Shown here: in pieces, positions 36,664 through 44,843 of the stretch
Position numbering within the stretch: position 1 is the stretch's first letter
Layout of the letters: each line of letters opens with the position of its first letter
Translations under genes and position numbers: made by a program
Source: Thiopontia sp013349825
GTDB taxonomy: Bacteria > Pseudomonadota > Gammaproteobacteria > GCF-002020875
DNA length: 64,000 bases
Reading direction: 5' to 3'
NCBI GenBank assembly: GCA_963981015.1
Contig: CAXCCG010000001.1
Span: 1 to 64,000 of the forward strand
The notes under the pieces: generated by a model
What the model was told of the DNA's origin: nothing
The model's database searches: none
What the model saw: the letters and a program-made list of their open reading frames with translations, nothing else

Positions 36664-39408
36664 TTACCCATCCATCAGCATCGTCTGCAAGGTAACTCCG
36701 ATCTCCTCAATCAGTATACTGCCACTTGTCAGCATCTCACCCCCACACCCCTGTGGAGGCATTTCTGTAAACTGCTCTACAAAGGTGATACACGCCTCTG
36801 GCAAACGGGTATCACTGATCTGTTCAACAGCTACGGCACCGAGCAGCAGTTTAACCCCCTGCTCCACAGTCTGAGTCAGCGGGGCCAACGCCTCCTGCTC
36901 AAAGCCTCCATCAAACAGTAGCTGTGCCATTTTCAGCGGACGCTCCACCTCGACCAATTGCTGCTGTGCCTGTTGAATCTGTTTGCGACGCTGTTCTCGC
37001 TCACGTTTCTGATCTGCTTTATCATCGGGCAGCAGTTGTGAGATTGCGCCATTAAGGGTGATGGCACCCGCGTCAGCCAACCGCTTGAGTAGCGCCAGCG
37101 CCTCTGGATCCAACAGCTCAACCGACTGAACAGCCGACTGTAACCCCTCTTTAACGGTAGCTTGTTGCGAAGGTGGTGCAACGGCAACGATAGTTTTGTT
37201 GCCCTCCCGGTTCTCCACTTCGGTCACCGCTCTACCCAGGCCCGGCGCACGCGCCTCGACCTCCTGCTGTAGCTGTTGTAGTGGTGATACCTCTTCAGGT
37301 GGTTGCTGACCTTCCAAGCTTGCCGGGCGCTCCTCCATCAAAGCCTCAAGCCGCTCCAGCAGTGCTCCTCGACCGGAGGGAAGCTCCATCTCGGTAGGTC
37401 CAGTACCATCTAGCACTCCGTCAGCAAGTGCCTTTTTCTGGCTGAGAATATGCAGAATACGGTGCTCAATCGAATTTTCACAGACCAGATTGATCACCTG
37501 TACCGCCCGTTTTTGGTGCTTTCTCCAAGCACGGGCAATACGCTGCTCCAACTTGGCAGGGTTCCACGGCAGGTCAACATTGATCACGATATTGGCCACC
37601 TGCAAGTTGAGTCCGGTAGCCCCAGCATCGGAGGTGAGGAAGAGACGACACTCTGGGTCTTTCTTGAAACGGTTGATCTCATCGCGGCGCTTTTTCTGAT
37701 GAACTGCACCAGTGTGGAGAGCGTACTCAATTCCATTCTGCGTTGCCATCTCCTGAATCAGCTCCAGCATCCGTGTCCACTCCGAGAAGAGAATCACTTT
37801 ATTGGGTTGTGTACCCGGCTCCGGCTCTGCAAACAGTTCACTGAAGATCTTTTTCAGCTCATCCAGTTTAGGGGAGACACGGCAGTCAGGATCGAGAATA
37901 TAGGGGGTATCACAGAGCATACGCATACAAGCAAGCTTGGCCTGCAGATTTTTGAACTCATCCGGCTTCAGCGGACGGCGTTTGGCAATCTGCATAATAC
38001 GAGCGACCTGCATCTGATATTCGTCATATCGGGTCACCTGCTCCCCGTCCATCTCCACAAAATAGGTGTTGATGGTGCGATCCGGCAACTCCCCCTCTAC
38101 CTCATGTTTTCTACGTCGCAACAAGATTGGTTGCAGACGACGATGGAGAGCATCAAGATTTCGCACCCCCTGAGGACGACCACGCTCATCAAGCTGATAG
38201 AAGTCACGATTGAAGCGAAACAGTGGACCGAACAGATGGGGGTTGATGGCCTGGGCGATGGAGTAGATCTCATCAATCCGGTTCTCCAGTGGAGTCCCTG
38301 TCAACACAAACAGAAAAGGGCTATTCAGCGCCTTGACCGCATTGGCGGTCTTGGTTTGCCAATTCTTGATACGCTGCGCCTCATCCAGAATAATCAGGTC
38401 TGGGGCAAGGGTGTCTTGCAACTCCTCTCCGTCATAGAGTACCTGTTCGTAGTTGGCGAGGTAGAAGAAGTGGTTCTGCCGATAGAGTCGCAAACGATCC
38501 GCCCGATTGCCCTGAACAATCAGAGTTGAGCGATTCGTGAACTTCTCAATCTGCTCCTCCCACTCTGTCTTCAGTGAGACCGGCGATAGCACCAGCACTC
38601 GCTCAATACGGTGAGTCTGTGCCAGCAACTCAGCTGCTGCAATGGCCTGAACCGTTTTTCCCAGCCCCATCTCATCAGCAAGGATCGCCCGACCACTAAA
38701 AGCCAGATGGAGCGCTCCCTGTTGTTGGTAGTCATAAAGAGGCAGGTTAACCAGATCGAGACTGCGCTTGCCAACGGCTACATCCTTCAGAAAATGGCTA
38801 CGCACCTGTTTGCGTTGCTCTTCGTTACGTAACTGCTTCAACCATGGTTCAATCAAGGATGAGATGCGTACCATACCGCGACTACGCGCAGGCAGCTCAT
38901 CCATGAGCTGCTGAATTGCAGCCATACCGGTTAGTGGGGCAGCCAGTAGCTCGCTGTTCTCCGAAAAATAGGGGGAGAGCTGTTGAAAGAGCTTACTGTT
39001 TCTACCCAAACGCTCCGGCCAGAGGACACGAATTTGTGGCTGTGGTTGTTTATGTGGGGCATCTGTCTCCGCAATACGCCGGTCAAGCCAGATCTCAATC
39101 CGGGGCCGGGTTGGAGCTTGTCGCTGAAACAGCACCGCTTCAATATGTTTACAAGTCCCGAGACCATTCGTCTCAAAGTCACGGCAGCTACAGCTATTGA
39201 TGGTGTGTTGAAGTGCACGCAGCTCAATCTGGTAGTGTGCACCTCCTTCAGTGGTCAACTGCCACTCTCCACGAGCAACATCAATCGACTCTAGGTGATA
39301 CTCTTCTTTACGCGCACGCTGTCGCCGCCGTTCAATCTCCTCAGCATCCGTGGTAAGCCAGCCGATTCCGGTGGAGAGTTGTTGCTTTCTGGTCTTGTTT
39401 TTATTCAT
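36664..39408 (-). CDS. SNF2-family helicase with N-terminal SWIM zinc finger, head of the Wadjet operon
   Basis: 914 residues. A SWIM finger (SCSCRDFETNGLGTCKHIE, CxCxnCxH, residues about 73-89) precedes a complete Snf2 motor: DEMGLGKTVQAIAAAELL (about 245), LIILDEAQRIKNWQTK, VLTGTPLENRIDEIYSI, KVILFSEWTRMLELI, and FLTSDAGATGLNLQ with DLPWNPAKLEQRIARAWR. A Gln/Glu-rich C-terminal 250 residues follows. Snf2 proteins move along double-stranded DNA and remodel bound proteins. ATG at 39408 (MNKNKTRKQQ) is preferred to an ATG at 39456, which would run across a palindrome in the divergent promoter region. Only 8 bases separate it from jetA. Confidence 0.93.
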   Translation of the reverse strand: MNKNKTRKQQLSTGIGWLTTDAEEIERRRQRARKEEYHLESIDVARGEWQLTTEGGAHYQIELRALQHTINSCSCRDFETNGLGTCKHIEAVLFQRQAPTRPRIEIWLDRRIAETDAPHKQPQPQIRVLWPERLGRNSKLFQQLSPYFSENSELLAAPLTGMAAIQQLMDELPARSRGMVRISSLIEPWLKQLRNEEQRKQVRSHFLKDVAVGKRSLDLVNLPLYDYQQQGALHLAFSGRAILADEMGLGKTVQAIAAAELLAQTHRIERVLVLSPVSLKTEWEEQIEKFTNRSTLIVQGNRADRLRLYRQNHFFYLANYEQVLYDGEELQDTLAPDLIILDEAQRIKNWQTKTANAVKALNSPFLFVLTGTPLENRIDEIYSIAQAINPHLFGPLFRFNRDFYQLDERGRPQGVRNLDALHRRLQPILLRRRKHEVEGELPDRTINTYFVEMDGEQVTRYDEYQMQVARIMQIAKRRPLKPDEFKNLQAKLACMRMLCDTPYILDPDCRVSPKLDELKKIFSELFAEPEPGTQPNKVILFSEWTRMLELIQEMATQNGIEYALHTGAVHQKKRRDEINRFKKDPECRLFLTSDAGATGLNLQVANIVINVDLPWNPAKLEQRIARAWRKHQKRAVQVINLVCENSIEHRILHILSQKKALADGVLDGTGPTEMELPSGRGALLERLEALMEERPASLEGQQPPEEVSPLQQLQQEVEARAPGLGRAVTEVENREGNKTIVAVAPPSQQATVKEGLQSAVQSVELLDPEALALLKRLADAGAITLNGAISQLLPDDKADQKREREQRRKQIQQAQQQLVEVERPLKMAQLLFDGGFEQEALAPLTQTVEQGVKLLLGAVAVEQISDTRLPEACITFVEQFTEMPPQGCGGEMLTSGSILIEEIGVTLQTMLMDG

Positions 39409-39424
39409 AGTTAGCGCCCTGAAA

Positions 39425-39445
39425 CTTTTCCCAGAACAGGAAAAG
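39425..39445. promoter_or_regulatory. Candidate operator dyad at the head of the island
   Basis: CTTTTCC (39425-39431) and GGAAAAG (39439-39445) form a perfect 7+7 inverted repeat with a 7-base spacer. It lies 17 bases upstream of the helicase ATG and 58 bases upstream of the divergent small gene, where a repressor would control the island. The arm spacing suits a dimeric helix-turn-helix protein. No regulator gene is recognised in the island. Confidence 0.4.
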
Positions 39446-39503
39446 AGACAAATCATAGTGTAAAATCATAAACCACAATTTTATACGAGAAAAAGAGAAA
39501 AAT

Positions 39504-39752
39504 ATGAAAGGCCCTGATTTTTTTATTGAAAGCCTGGCGCAGCAGATGGAGATTGCAATCGGTGAGATGAACGATGCAACAGAGTTAGATGAGCGTGTAA
39601 AGCATAGTCAAATTGTACAGAACCTTACCGCCTCTTGGGGCAATGTGATGTCGGTGATGCAGGACTCCATAATCAGTGAGGGGCTATTGGGTGATTATGA
39701 CGATGACTTCGATGAGGAGATAGATCCTGACTATAAAGGACTTCCTTTCTGA
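39504..39752 (+). CDS. Small acidic protein divergent from the Wadjet island
   Basis: 82 residues with a helical first half (FFIESLAQQMEIAIGEMND) and a strongly acidic tail (GDYDDDFDEEIDPDYKG). No signal peptide or known motif. ATG at 39504 is preceded by AAAAAGAG. It diverges from the helicase gene and converges with recJ (stop codons 6 bases apart). The acidic tail could mimic DNA or bind a basic partner, but that is speculation; it could also be an unrelated small gene. I do not recognise the family. Confidence 0.6.
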   Translation: MKGPDFFIESLAQQMEIAIGEMNDATELDERVKHSQIVQNLTASWGNVMSVMQDSIISEGLLGDYDDDFDEEIDPDYKGLPF

Positions 39753-39758
39753 GCTAAC

Positions 39759-41447
39759 TCAGGGAGCCTCTGTCGTGATCGCATTCACCATCAGCTGCAG
39801 ACTCTCTCGACCCTGCCAGCGATTAACATCCAGCTTATAGACCAGATCAACCATCCCTCCCCGCTCGAACAGGGATTGCTCTGACTGATTGAAGGCAATT
39901 GCATCATAACTTTTCCCCGATTGACAATCACGAAGCACCATTTTCAGGTGTCGTTCACCGACGATACGCCAACTATCGAGAATAAAGCTATCCTGAAATA
40001 GTGGTTCTGGGAAGCCCTGCCCCCAGGGTCCCGCCTGCTGTAGTTCAGCAGCTACCGTCAGCGTACGCTCCTCTGTAGAGAGCCCGCCATCAATACGCAC
40101 GACCTCTTCCAGCAGGTCACTATCTACACTCATTTTAACCAACTGCTGGTAATTGTCATGGAATCGTTGAAAGTCCTCTTCTCTGATCGACAGGCCTGCA
40201 GCCATTGCGTGACCACCAAATTTGAGAATCAATTCTCCTTGCTGTTTAGAGAGCAGATCCAACAGATCCCGTATGTGTACCCCCGGGATCGAACGGGCCG
40301 ATCCTTTGAGCACACCTCCCTCTCCCCTGGCAAAGACAATGGTGGGGCGATGCAGCTGCTCCTTGATACGTCCCGCTACAATCCCGACCACCCCTTCATG
40401 CCAATGGGGCTGGTAGAGCGCAACACCAGCAGGAACGGTAGCCAGATCAATGTGCAGTGATTCAATAATCTGCTCCGCCTCCTCGCGCATCTCCCCCTCG
40501 ACCTCACGACGCTGGCGGTTGATCTGATCCAACACAACGGCCTGTGGCTGTGCCTCAACCAACGACTCAGACAATAGACAATCGATTCCTGCCCCCATCT
40601 CGGCCATGCGTCCCGCTGCATTGATCCGTGGCCCTACTGCAAAGCCAAAATCGGTCGCCACCACCCGCTGCTGCTCTCGCCCCGCCACACTCAGTAGTGC
40701 ACTCACTCCCGGCGCACACTGCCCCTGACGAATTCTCTGGATACCCTGCGTCACCAATATCCGGTTATTGTGGTCCAACTGCACCACATCAGCCACAGTT
40801 CCCACCGCAACCAAATCTAACAATGATGCAGGATTAAACGCATGTTGCATAACCTGTTTTACGGCACAGACCAGATAGAAGGCAACACCCACACCGGCCA
40901 GGTTTGGGCTTTTGAAATCATCACCCAGCTGATTCGGATTCACAATCACATCTGCATCTGGCAGCTGTTCTCCCGGCAGATGATGATCCGTCACTACCAC
41001 TTTCATCCCACGCTGTTTAGCAGCAGCCACCCCCTCAATACTGGAGATGCCATTATCCACCGTAATCAGCAGCTGTGGCTCATACTCCAACGCCAGATCA
41101 ACCACCTGCGGTGAGAGGCCATACCCATGCTTTTTACGGTCAGGCACCACATAATTAATATCTGCTCCCATTGCACCCAGGCCGCGCATACAAACACTAC
41201 AGGCGGTTGCTCCATCCGCATCGTAATCAGCCACCACTACAATGCGCTCACCATCACGAATAGAATTTGCAACAATTTCCGCAGCCTGTGCCACATTTTT
41301 CAGTGAAGAGATCGGTAGCAGCCGTTTCAGGGAGTGGTCGAGATGGTCATTATGGGTAATACCGCGAGCGCGGTAGATTCGGTCCAACAGTGGTGAAATT
41401 CCCGGCAGGGCATCGCCTGCGGGGACGGTACGCTCAACTACTCTCAT
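39759..41447 (-). CDS. recJ: Single-stranded-DNA exonuclease RecJ
   Basis: 5'-3' exonuclease of recombination and mismatch repair. 562 residues. DHH phosphoesterase motifs: VVADYDADGATACSV, and VVTDHHLPGEQLPDADVIVNP; AAGRMAEMGAG; the DHHA1 region with RIKEQLHRPTIVF and FGGHAMAAGLSI. ATG at 41447 (MRVVERTVPAGD) overlaps the TGA of the truncated gene upstream (ATGA), so I prefer it to the upstream in-frame start at 41501. Confidence 0.97.
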   Translation of the reverse strand: MRVVERTVPAGDALPGISPLLDRIYRARGITHNDHLDHSLKRLLPISSLKNVAQAAEIVANSIRDGERIVVVADYDADGATACSVCMRGLGAMGADINYVVPDRKKHGYGLSPQVVDLALEYEPQLLITVDNGISSIEGVAAAKQRGMKVVVTDHHLPGEQLPDADVIVNPNQLGDDFKSPNLAGVGVAFYLVCAVKQVMQHAFNPASLLDLVAVGTVADVVQLDHNNRILVTQGIQRIRQGQCAPGVSALLSVAGREQQRVVATDFGFAVGPRINAAGRMAEMGAGIDCLLSESLVEAQPQAVVLDQINRQRREVEGEMREEAEQIIESLHIDLATVPAGVALYQPHWHEGVVGIVAGRIKEQLHRPTIVFARGEGGVLKGSARSIPGVHIRDLLDLLSKQQGELILKFGGHAMAAGLSIREEDFQRFHDNYQQLVKMSVDSDLLEEVVRIDGGLSTEERTLTVAAELQQAGPWGQGFPEPLFQDSFILDSWRIVGERHLKMVLRDCQSGKSYDAIAFNQSEQSLFERGGMVDLVYKLDVNRWQGRESLQLMVNAITTEAP

Positions 41448-41875
41448 CTGCGATGGCTCCACCAGTGTTGTACTCGATTCAGCAGCGATGGATCTCGCCA
41501 CACCCAGATTCCGTTGATTACCAACTGCCCCGACTGCTGCTTCACGTCAGCATCATGCAACATCATCTGCGTCTCATTCAGTAACTGCTTCCAGCGCAGT
41601 GCATCTTCTCCCTGCGGCATCACCTTGTGGAGGTTACCGCCTGTTGCCCAATCGATAGGAGTCGTGTGAATAGATGCTTTTTGGGGTAACTGTAACTGCC
41701 AGCGCAGATCATCGACATACTGTAACTCTCCTCTCTCCTCTGCAAACAGTGGCGTGAGCAGTTCAATCAACTGCTGCTGTACCTCAACAGGAACCTCCCC
41801 CCGCTCAAATTGAAACAGGCGCAGCAGATCCCAATCGGCTACGAGGTGGACAGGGGCTACATGGAAAGTGCTCAT
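41444..41875 (-). pseudogene. 5'-truncated gene resembling the C-terminal half of a phosphoglycerate-mutase-like protein found next to recJ
   Basis: 143 residues from ATG 41875. VAPVHLVADWDLLRLFQF, then LPQGEDALRWKQLLNETQMMLHDADV and INGIWVWRDP match, from memory, the C-terminal half of a roughly 330-residue protein encoded just upstream of recJ in many gammaproteobacteria, annotated as phosphoglycerate-mutase- or alkaline-phosphatase-like. The N-terminal half is missing: an in-frame TGA lies at 41902-41900 and the 255 bases upstream have no matching coding sequence. The remaining part still couples to recJ by ATGA. It may be a remnant or a shortened functional domain. Confidence 0.55.
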
Positions 41876-42063
41876 CAATTCATACAAAAAATTATGGTTT
41901 CAACAAATAAGGCACCCTGGCTCTAGGGTCATTTTCAGGAAAATCTTCACACTCATTTCCAACGGTGCCAAGTACTCCATGGGTCGGCGTGGTCACCACT
42001 TAATGATTCCGGTCGATTACCGGGAGGTCGTTTCAACCCCCCTCCCCAGCCCTCAACAGAGCG

Positions 42064-42089
42064 GTCATTCTCATACAGGCGGGAATGAC
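42064..42089. repeat. Short inverted repeat in the thrC 3' intergenic region
   Basis: GTCATTC (42064-42070) and GAATGAC (42083-42089) form a small hairpin. It lies in the 267-base stretch between thrC and the truncated gene, which otherwise holds no gene I can support. Repeats of the type GTCATTCCCGC...GCGGGAATGAC are common dispersed palindromes in proteobacteria; this copy is degenerate. Confidence 0.4.
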
Positions 42090-42142
42090 GATGACTTCCT
42101 ACTTAACCACAAGGACAGGGAGCATAGCTATAGCTGCCCCTA

Positions 42143-43219
42143 TTACATATTATCGAGGATCGCACCCTTCACATCATTCAACGTCGCCTCTACGGTGATC
42201 AATGGACGGCTGCTCTGCTGAATCGCGGTATCTGGATCTTTCAGGCCATGCCCTGTCAGGGTACAGACCACCTTACTTCCGGCAGGTATCTTTCCACTCT
42301 TCAGGTCACGCAGCGCACCGGCCAGTGAGGTTGCAGAGGCGGGTTCACAGAAGACCCCCTCTTTCTCTGCCAGCAGTTTCTGTGCCGCGAGAATCTCTTC
42401 ATCGGTACATTCATCAAACCAGCCTTCCGACTCTTCGTTGACCTTCCACGCCTTGTCCCAGCTTTGTGGATGGCCGATACGGATGGCAGTTGCTACGGTC
42501 TCTGGCTCATCGACCATCTCGCCACGCATAAACGGGGCCGCACCCGCCGCCTGATAACCGACCATCTTCGGACGGTTGGAGACAATCCCCTCTTCTGCAT
42601 ACTCTTTGTAGCCCATCCAGTGTGCACTGATGTTACCGGCGTTACCGACTGGCAGACAGTGGTAATCCGGGGCTGCGCCCAGCTCCTCCATAATCTCAAA
42701 GGCTGCGGTCTTCTGACCTTGCAGGCGGAATGGGTTGATGGAGTTGACAATCGTTACCGGTGTCACTTCACCAATCTCTTTCACTAGCTGCATCCCTGCA
42801 TCAAAGTTGCCCTTGATCTGAATCACTACAGCACCGTGCATCATTGCCTGTGCCAACTTACCCAGTGCAATTTTACCATCGGGGATCAGTACAAAGGCGG
42901 TGATTCCGGCGCGTGCTGCATAGGCCGCTGCCGCTGCGGAGGTGTTACCGGTCGAAGCACAGATAATCGCCTTGCTCCCCTCTTCTACCGCCTTAGTGAC
43001 CGCCATACACATACCACGATCCTTGAATGATCCAGTCGGATTGAGCCCCTCGTACTTTACATAGATATCCACATCGACCCCCTGGTCAGCGGGAATGTTC
43101 TGCAGCTGGATCAGTGGGGTATTGCCTTCACCCAGGCTGATAATTCTGGTCTCTTCAGTGACAGGAAGACGGTTACGGTATTTTTCAATCAGTCCTGTGT
43201 AACGGGTACGAAATGGCAT
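42143..43219 (-). CDS. thrC: Threonine synthase
   Basis: PLP enzyme making threonine from O-phosphohomoserine. 358 residues, of the shorter class. The PLP lysine is in LNPTGSFKDRGMCMA; ICASTGNTSAAAAAYAAR and LPVGNAGNISAHW are the cofactor phosphate loops. ATG at 43219 (MPFRTRYTGLIEKY) with GGAGAAG upstream is preferred to TTG 43234. The gene lies downstream of hom, from which it is separated by repeat copy 2. Confidence 0.97.
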   Translation of the reverse strand: MPFRTRYTGLIEKYRNRLPVTEETRIISLGEGNTPLIQLQNIPADQGVDVDIYVKYEGLNPTGSFKDRGMCMAVTKAVEEGSKAIICASTGNTSAAAAAYAARAGITAFVLIPDGKIALGKLAQAMMHGAVVIQIKGNFDAGMQLVKEIGEVTPVTIVNSINPFRLQGQKTAAFEIMEELGAAPDYHCLPVGNAGNISAHWMGYKEYAEEGIVSNRPKMVGYQAAGAAPFMRGEMVDEPETVATAIRIGHPQSWDKAWKVNEESEGWFDECTDEEILAAQKLLAEKEGVFCEPASATSLAGALRDLKSGKIPAGSKVVCTLTGHGLKDPDTAIQQSSRPLITVEATLNDVKGAILDNM

Positions 43220-43253
43220 TTTTCTCTTCTCCAAAAATCTAATCTTCTATCTA

Positions 43254-43413
43254 TGGAACCTCTGAATAAGTCATGTGTAAATGCCTAACGCCCATAGCGC
43301 CCAATATCTTCGTTGAAAACCTTGCTAATAGCCTGCTATTGGCTGCGATCTTCGCCTTGACCTTGGACACTATGGACGTAATTCAAATTACCCAGACTTG
43401 TTCAGAGGTTCCC
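43254..43413. mobile_element. 160-bp MITE-like repeat, copy 2
   Basis: Same 160-bp unit as at 22199, with left end TGGAACCTCTGAA and right end TTCAGAGGTTCCC, flanked by TA at 43252-43253 and 43414-43415. It lies between hom, whose stop codon begins right after the TA flank, and thrC, whose ATG is 35 bases from the left end. It differs from copy 1 at only a few positions. On the hom-thrC transcript it would form a long hairpin. Confidence 0.85.
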
Positions 43414-43415
43414 TA

Positions 43416-44771
43416 TTAATCCAGCGTTTCCATACGGATACGCATTACCGAACCATCCACACAATCCAGCGCCTCAATGGCCTCAATCGCCCGGTTCATA
43501 TGACCCTCCAAGGTCTTGTGCGTCAGTAGCACAACCGGCACCTGGCTACTTCCATCAGTGCCCCCCCCCGGGGAGCCCTCTCTACCAACTTCGCTGTCAT
43601 TCACCTTGTCTTTCTGCACAAAGGCTTCGATACTGATCTCATTTTCACCCAGGATACGGGTAATATCCGCCAACACCCCCGGCTTGTCCTCTACTGCAAT
43701 ACGCAGGTAGTAGGCTGTCTCGATCTGCTCAATCGGCAGTATCGGCAGATCTTGCAGTGCATCCGGTTGGAAGGCGAGATGAGGGACGCGATTCTCTGGG
43801 TCTGCGGTCATTGCACGTACCACATCAACCACATCTGCCACCACTGCAGAGGCTGTTGGCTCATCGCCCGCGCCCGCTCCGTAGTAGAGCGTTGGTCCTA
43901 CAGCATCCCCCATCACCAATACCGCATTCATCACTCCATCCACATTGGCGATCAGTTGGCGCTCCGGGATCAGTGTCGGGTGAACACGCAGTTCAACACC
44001 ATTTTCTGCTTTACGTGCCACACCAAGGTGCTTGATGCGATAACCAAGCTCTTCCGCATAGGCAACATCTTCTGCAGTAATTTTAGTAATCCCTTCTGTC
44101 ATTGCCTGCTCAAACTGCAACGGTATCCCAAAGGCAATCGAGGCAAGGATAGTCAATTTATGGGCTGCATCGATCCCCTCTACATCGAAGGTGGGGTCTG
44201 CCTCGGCATAGCCCAGCTCTTGCGCCTCTTTGAGCACATCCTCAAAGGCTCGCCCTTTGTCGCGCATCTCGGTGAGGATAAAATTACCCGTTCCGTTAAT
44301 AATCCCCGCGAGCCACTGAATCTGGTTGGCCGCCAGCCCTTCACGCACCGACTTGATAATGGGGATTCCACCCGCAACCGCCGCTTCAAAAGCGACCATT
44401 ACCCCCTTTTTCTGTGCCAGTTCAAACAACTCATTACCGTGAGTTGCAATCAATGCCTTGTTGGCAGTGACCACATGCTTACCTTGTTTCAGTGCAGCAA
44501 CCACCACTTCACGTGCAAACTCAGTACCACCCATCAGCTCCAGCACGATCTCTACTTCGGAGTCATTGGCTACTTCAAATGGATCTGTAGTGAGACGAAT
44601 ACCTTCGGTACCACAGATGCGGGGGCGATCCAAATCACGTACCGCCGCCATGCTCACTTCAATTTGACGTCCGGCACGACGTGCGATCTCCGCTGCATTG
44701 CGCGTCAATACATTTACACTACCACAGCCTACCGTACCTAACCCCAGCACACCCACTTTAACCGGTTTCAT
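43416..44771 (-). CDS. hom: Homoserine dehydrogenase
   Basis: Reduces aspartate semialdehyde to homoserine on the way to threonine and methionine. 451 residues. NAD(P) motif GVLGLGTVGCGSVNVL, catalytic region AGGIPIIKSVREGLAANQ and GTGNFILTEM, EAQELGYAEADPTFDVEG. A C-terminal ACT domain (RIAVEDKPGVLADITRILG) is expected to sense threonine. The ACT domain carries an unusual Gly/Ser-rich insertion of about 15-20 residues (NDSEVGREGSPGGGTDGSSQ) encoded by a C9/G4 tract at 43561-43573. Stop TAA lies 2 bases from repeat copy 2. Confidence 0.96.
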   Translation of the reverse strand: MKPVKVGVLGLGTVGCGSVNVLTRNAAEIARRAGRQIEVSMAAVRDLDRPRICGTEGIRLTTDPFEVANDSEVEIVLELMGGTEFAREVVVAALKQGKHVVTANKALIATHGNELFELAQKKGVMVAFEAAVAGGIPIIKSVREGLAANQIQWLAGIINGTGNFILTEMRDKGRAFEDVLKEAQELGYAEADPTFDVEGIDAAHKLTILASIAFGIPLQFEQAMTEGITKITAEDVAYAEELGYRIKHLGVARKAENGVELRVHPTLIPERQLIANVDGVMNAVLVMGDAVGPTLYYGAGAGDEPTASAVVADVVDVVRAMTADPENRVPHLAFQPDALQDLPILPIEQIETAYYLRIAVEDKPGVLADITRILGENEISIEAFVQKDKVNDSEVGREGSPGGGTDGSSQVPVVLLTHKTLEGHMNRAIEAIEALDCVDGSVMRIRMETLD

Positions 44772-44843
44772 ATAATTCTCTATTTTTCTGTTTTCTCTCT
44801 ACAACTTCTCACCAAAGGGTGCCATGTAAAAACCCTTGTGAGG

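Noticed and set aside
37450..38529. Long plus-strand open frame of 359 codons
   Set aside because: It lies entirely antisense to the SNF2 helicase motor domain, which has clear motifs. The translated product shows no domain and irregular composition.
39409..39456. Earlier ATG for the SNF2 helicase
   Set aside because: It would place 16 residues over the palindrome and has no ribosome site; MNKNKTRKQQ gives a better start.
28242..39758. Integrase or att sites at the borders of the defence island
   Set aside because: No integrase and no direct repeats were found at 28.2 or 39.8 kb; mobility of the island cannot be shown from this sequence.
43752..44741. Plus-strand open frame of 329 codons
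   Set aside because: Antisense to hom, with a Cys/His/Arg-rich shadow composition and no start context.
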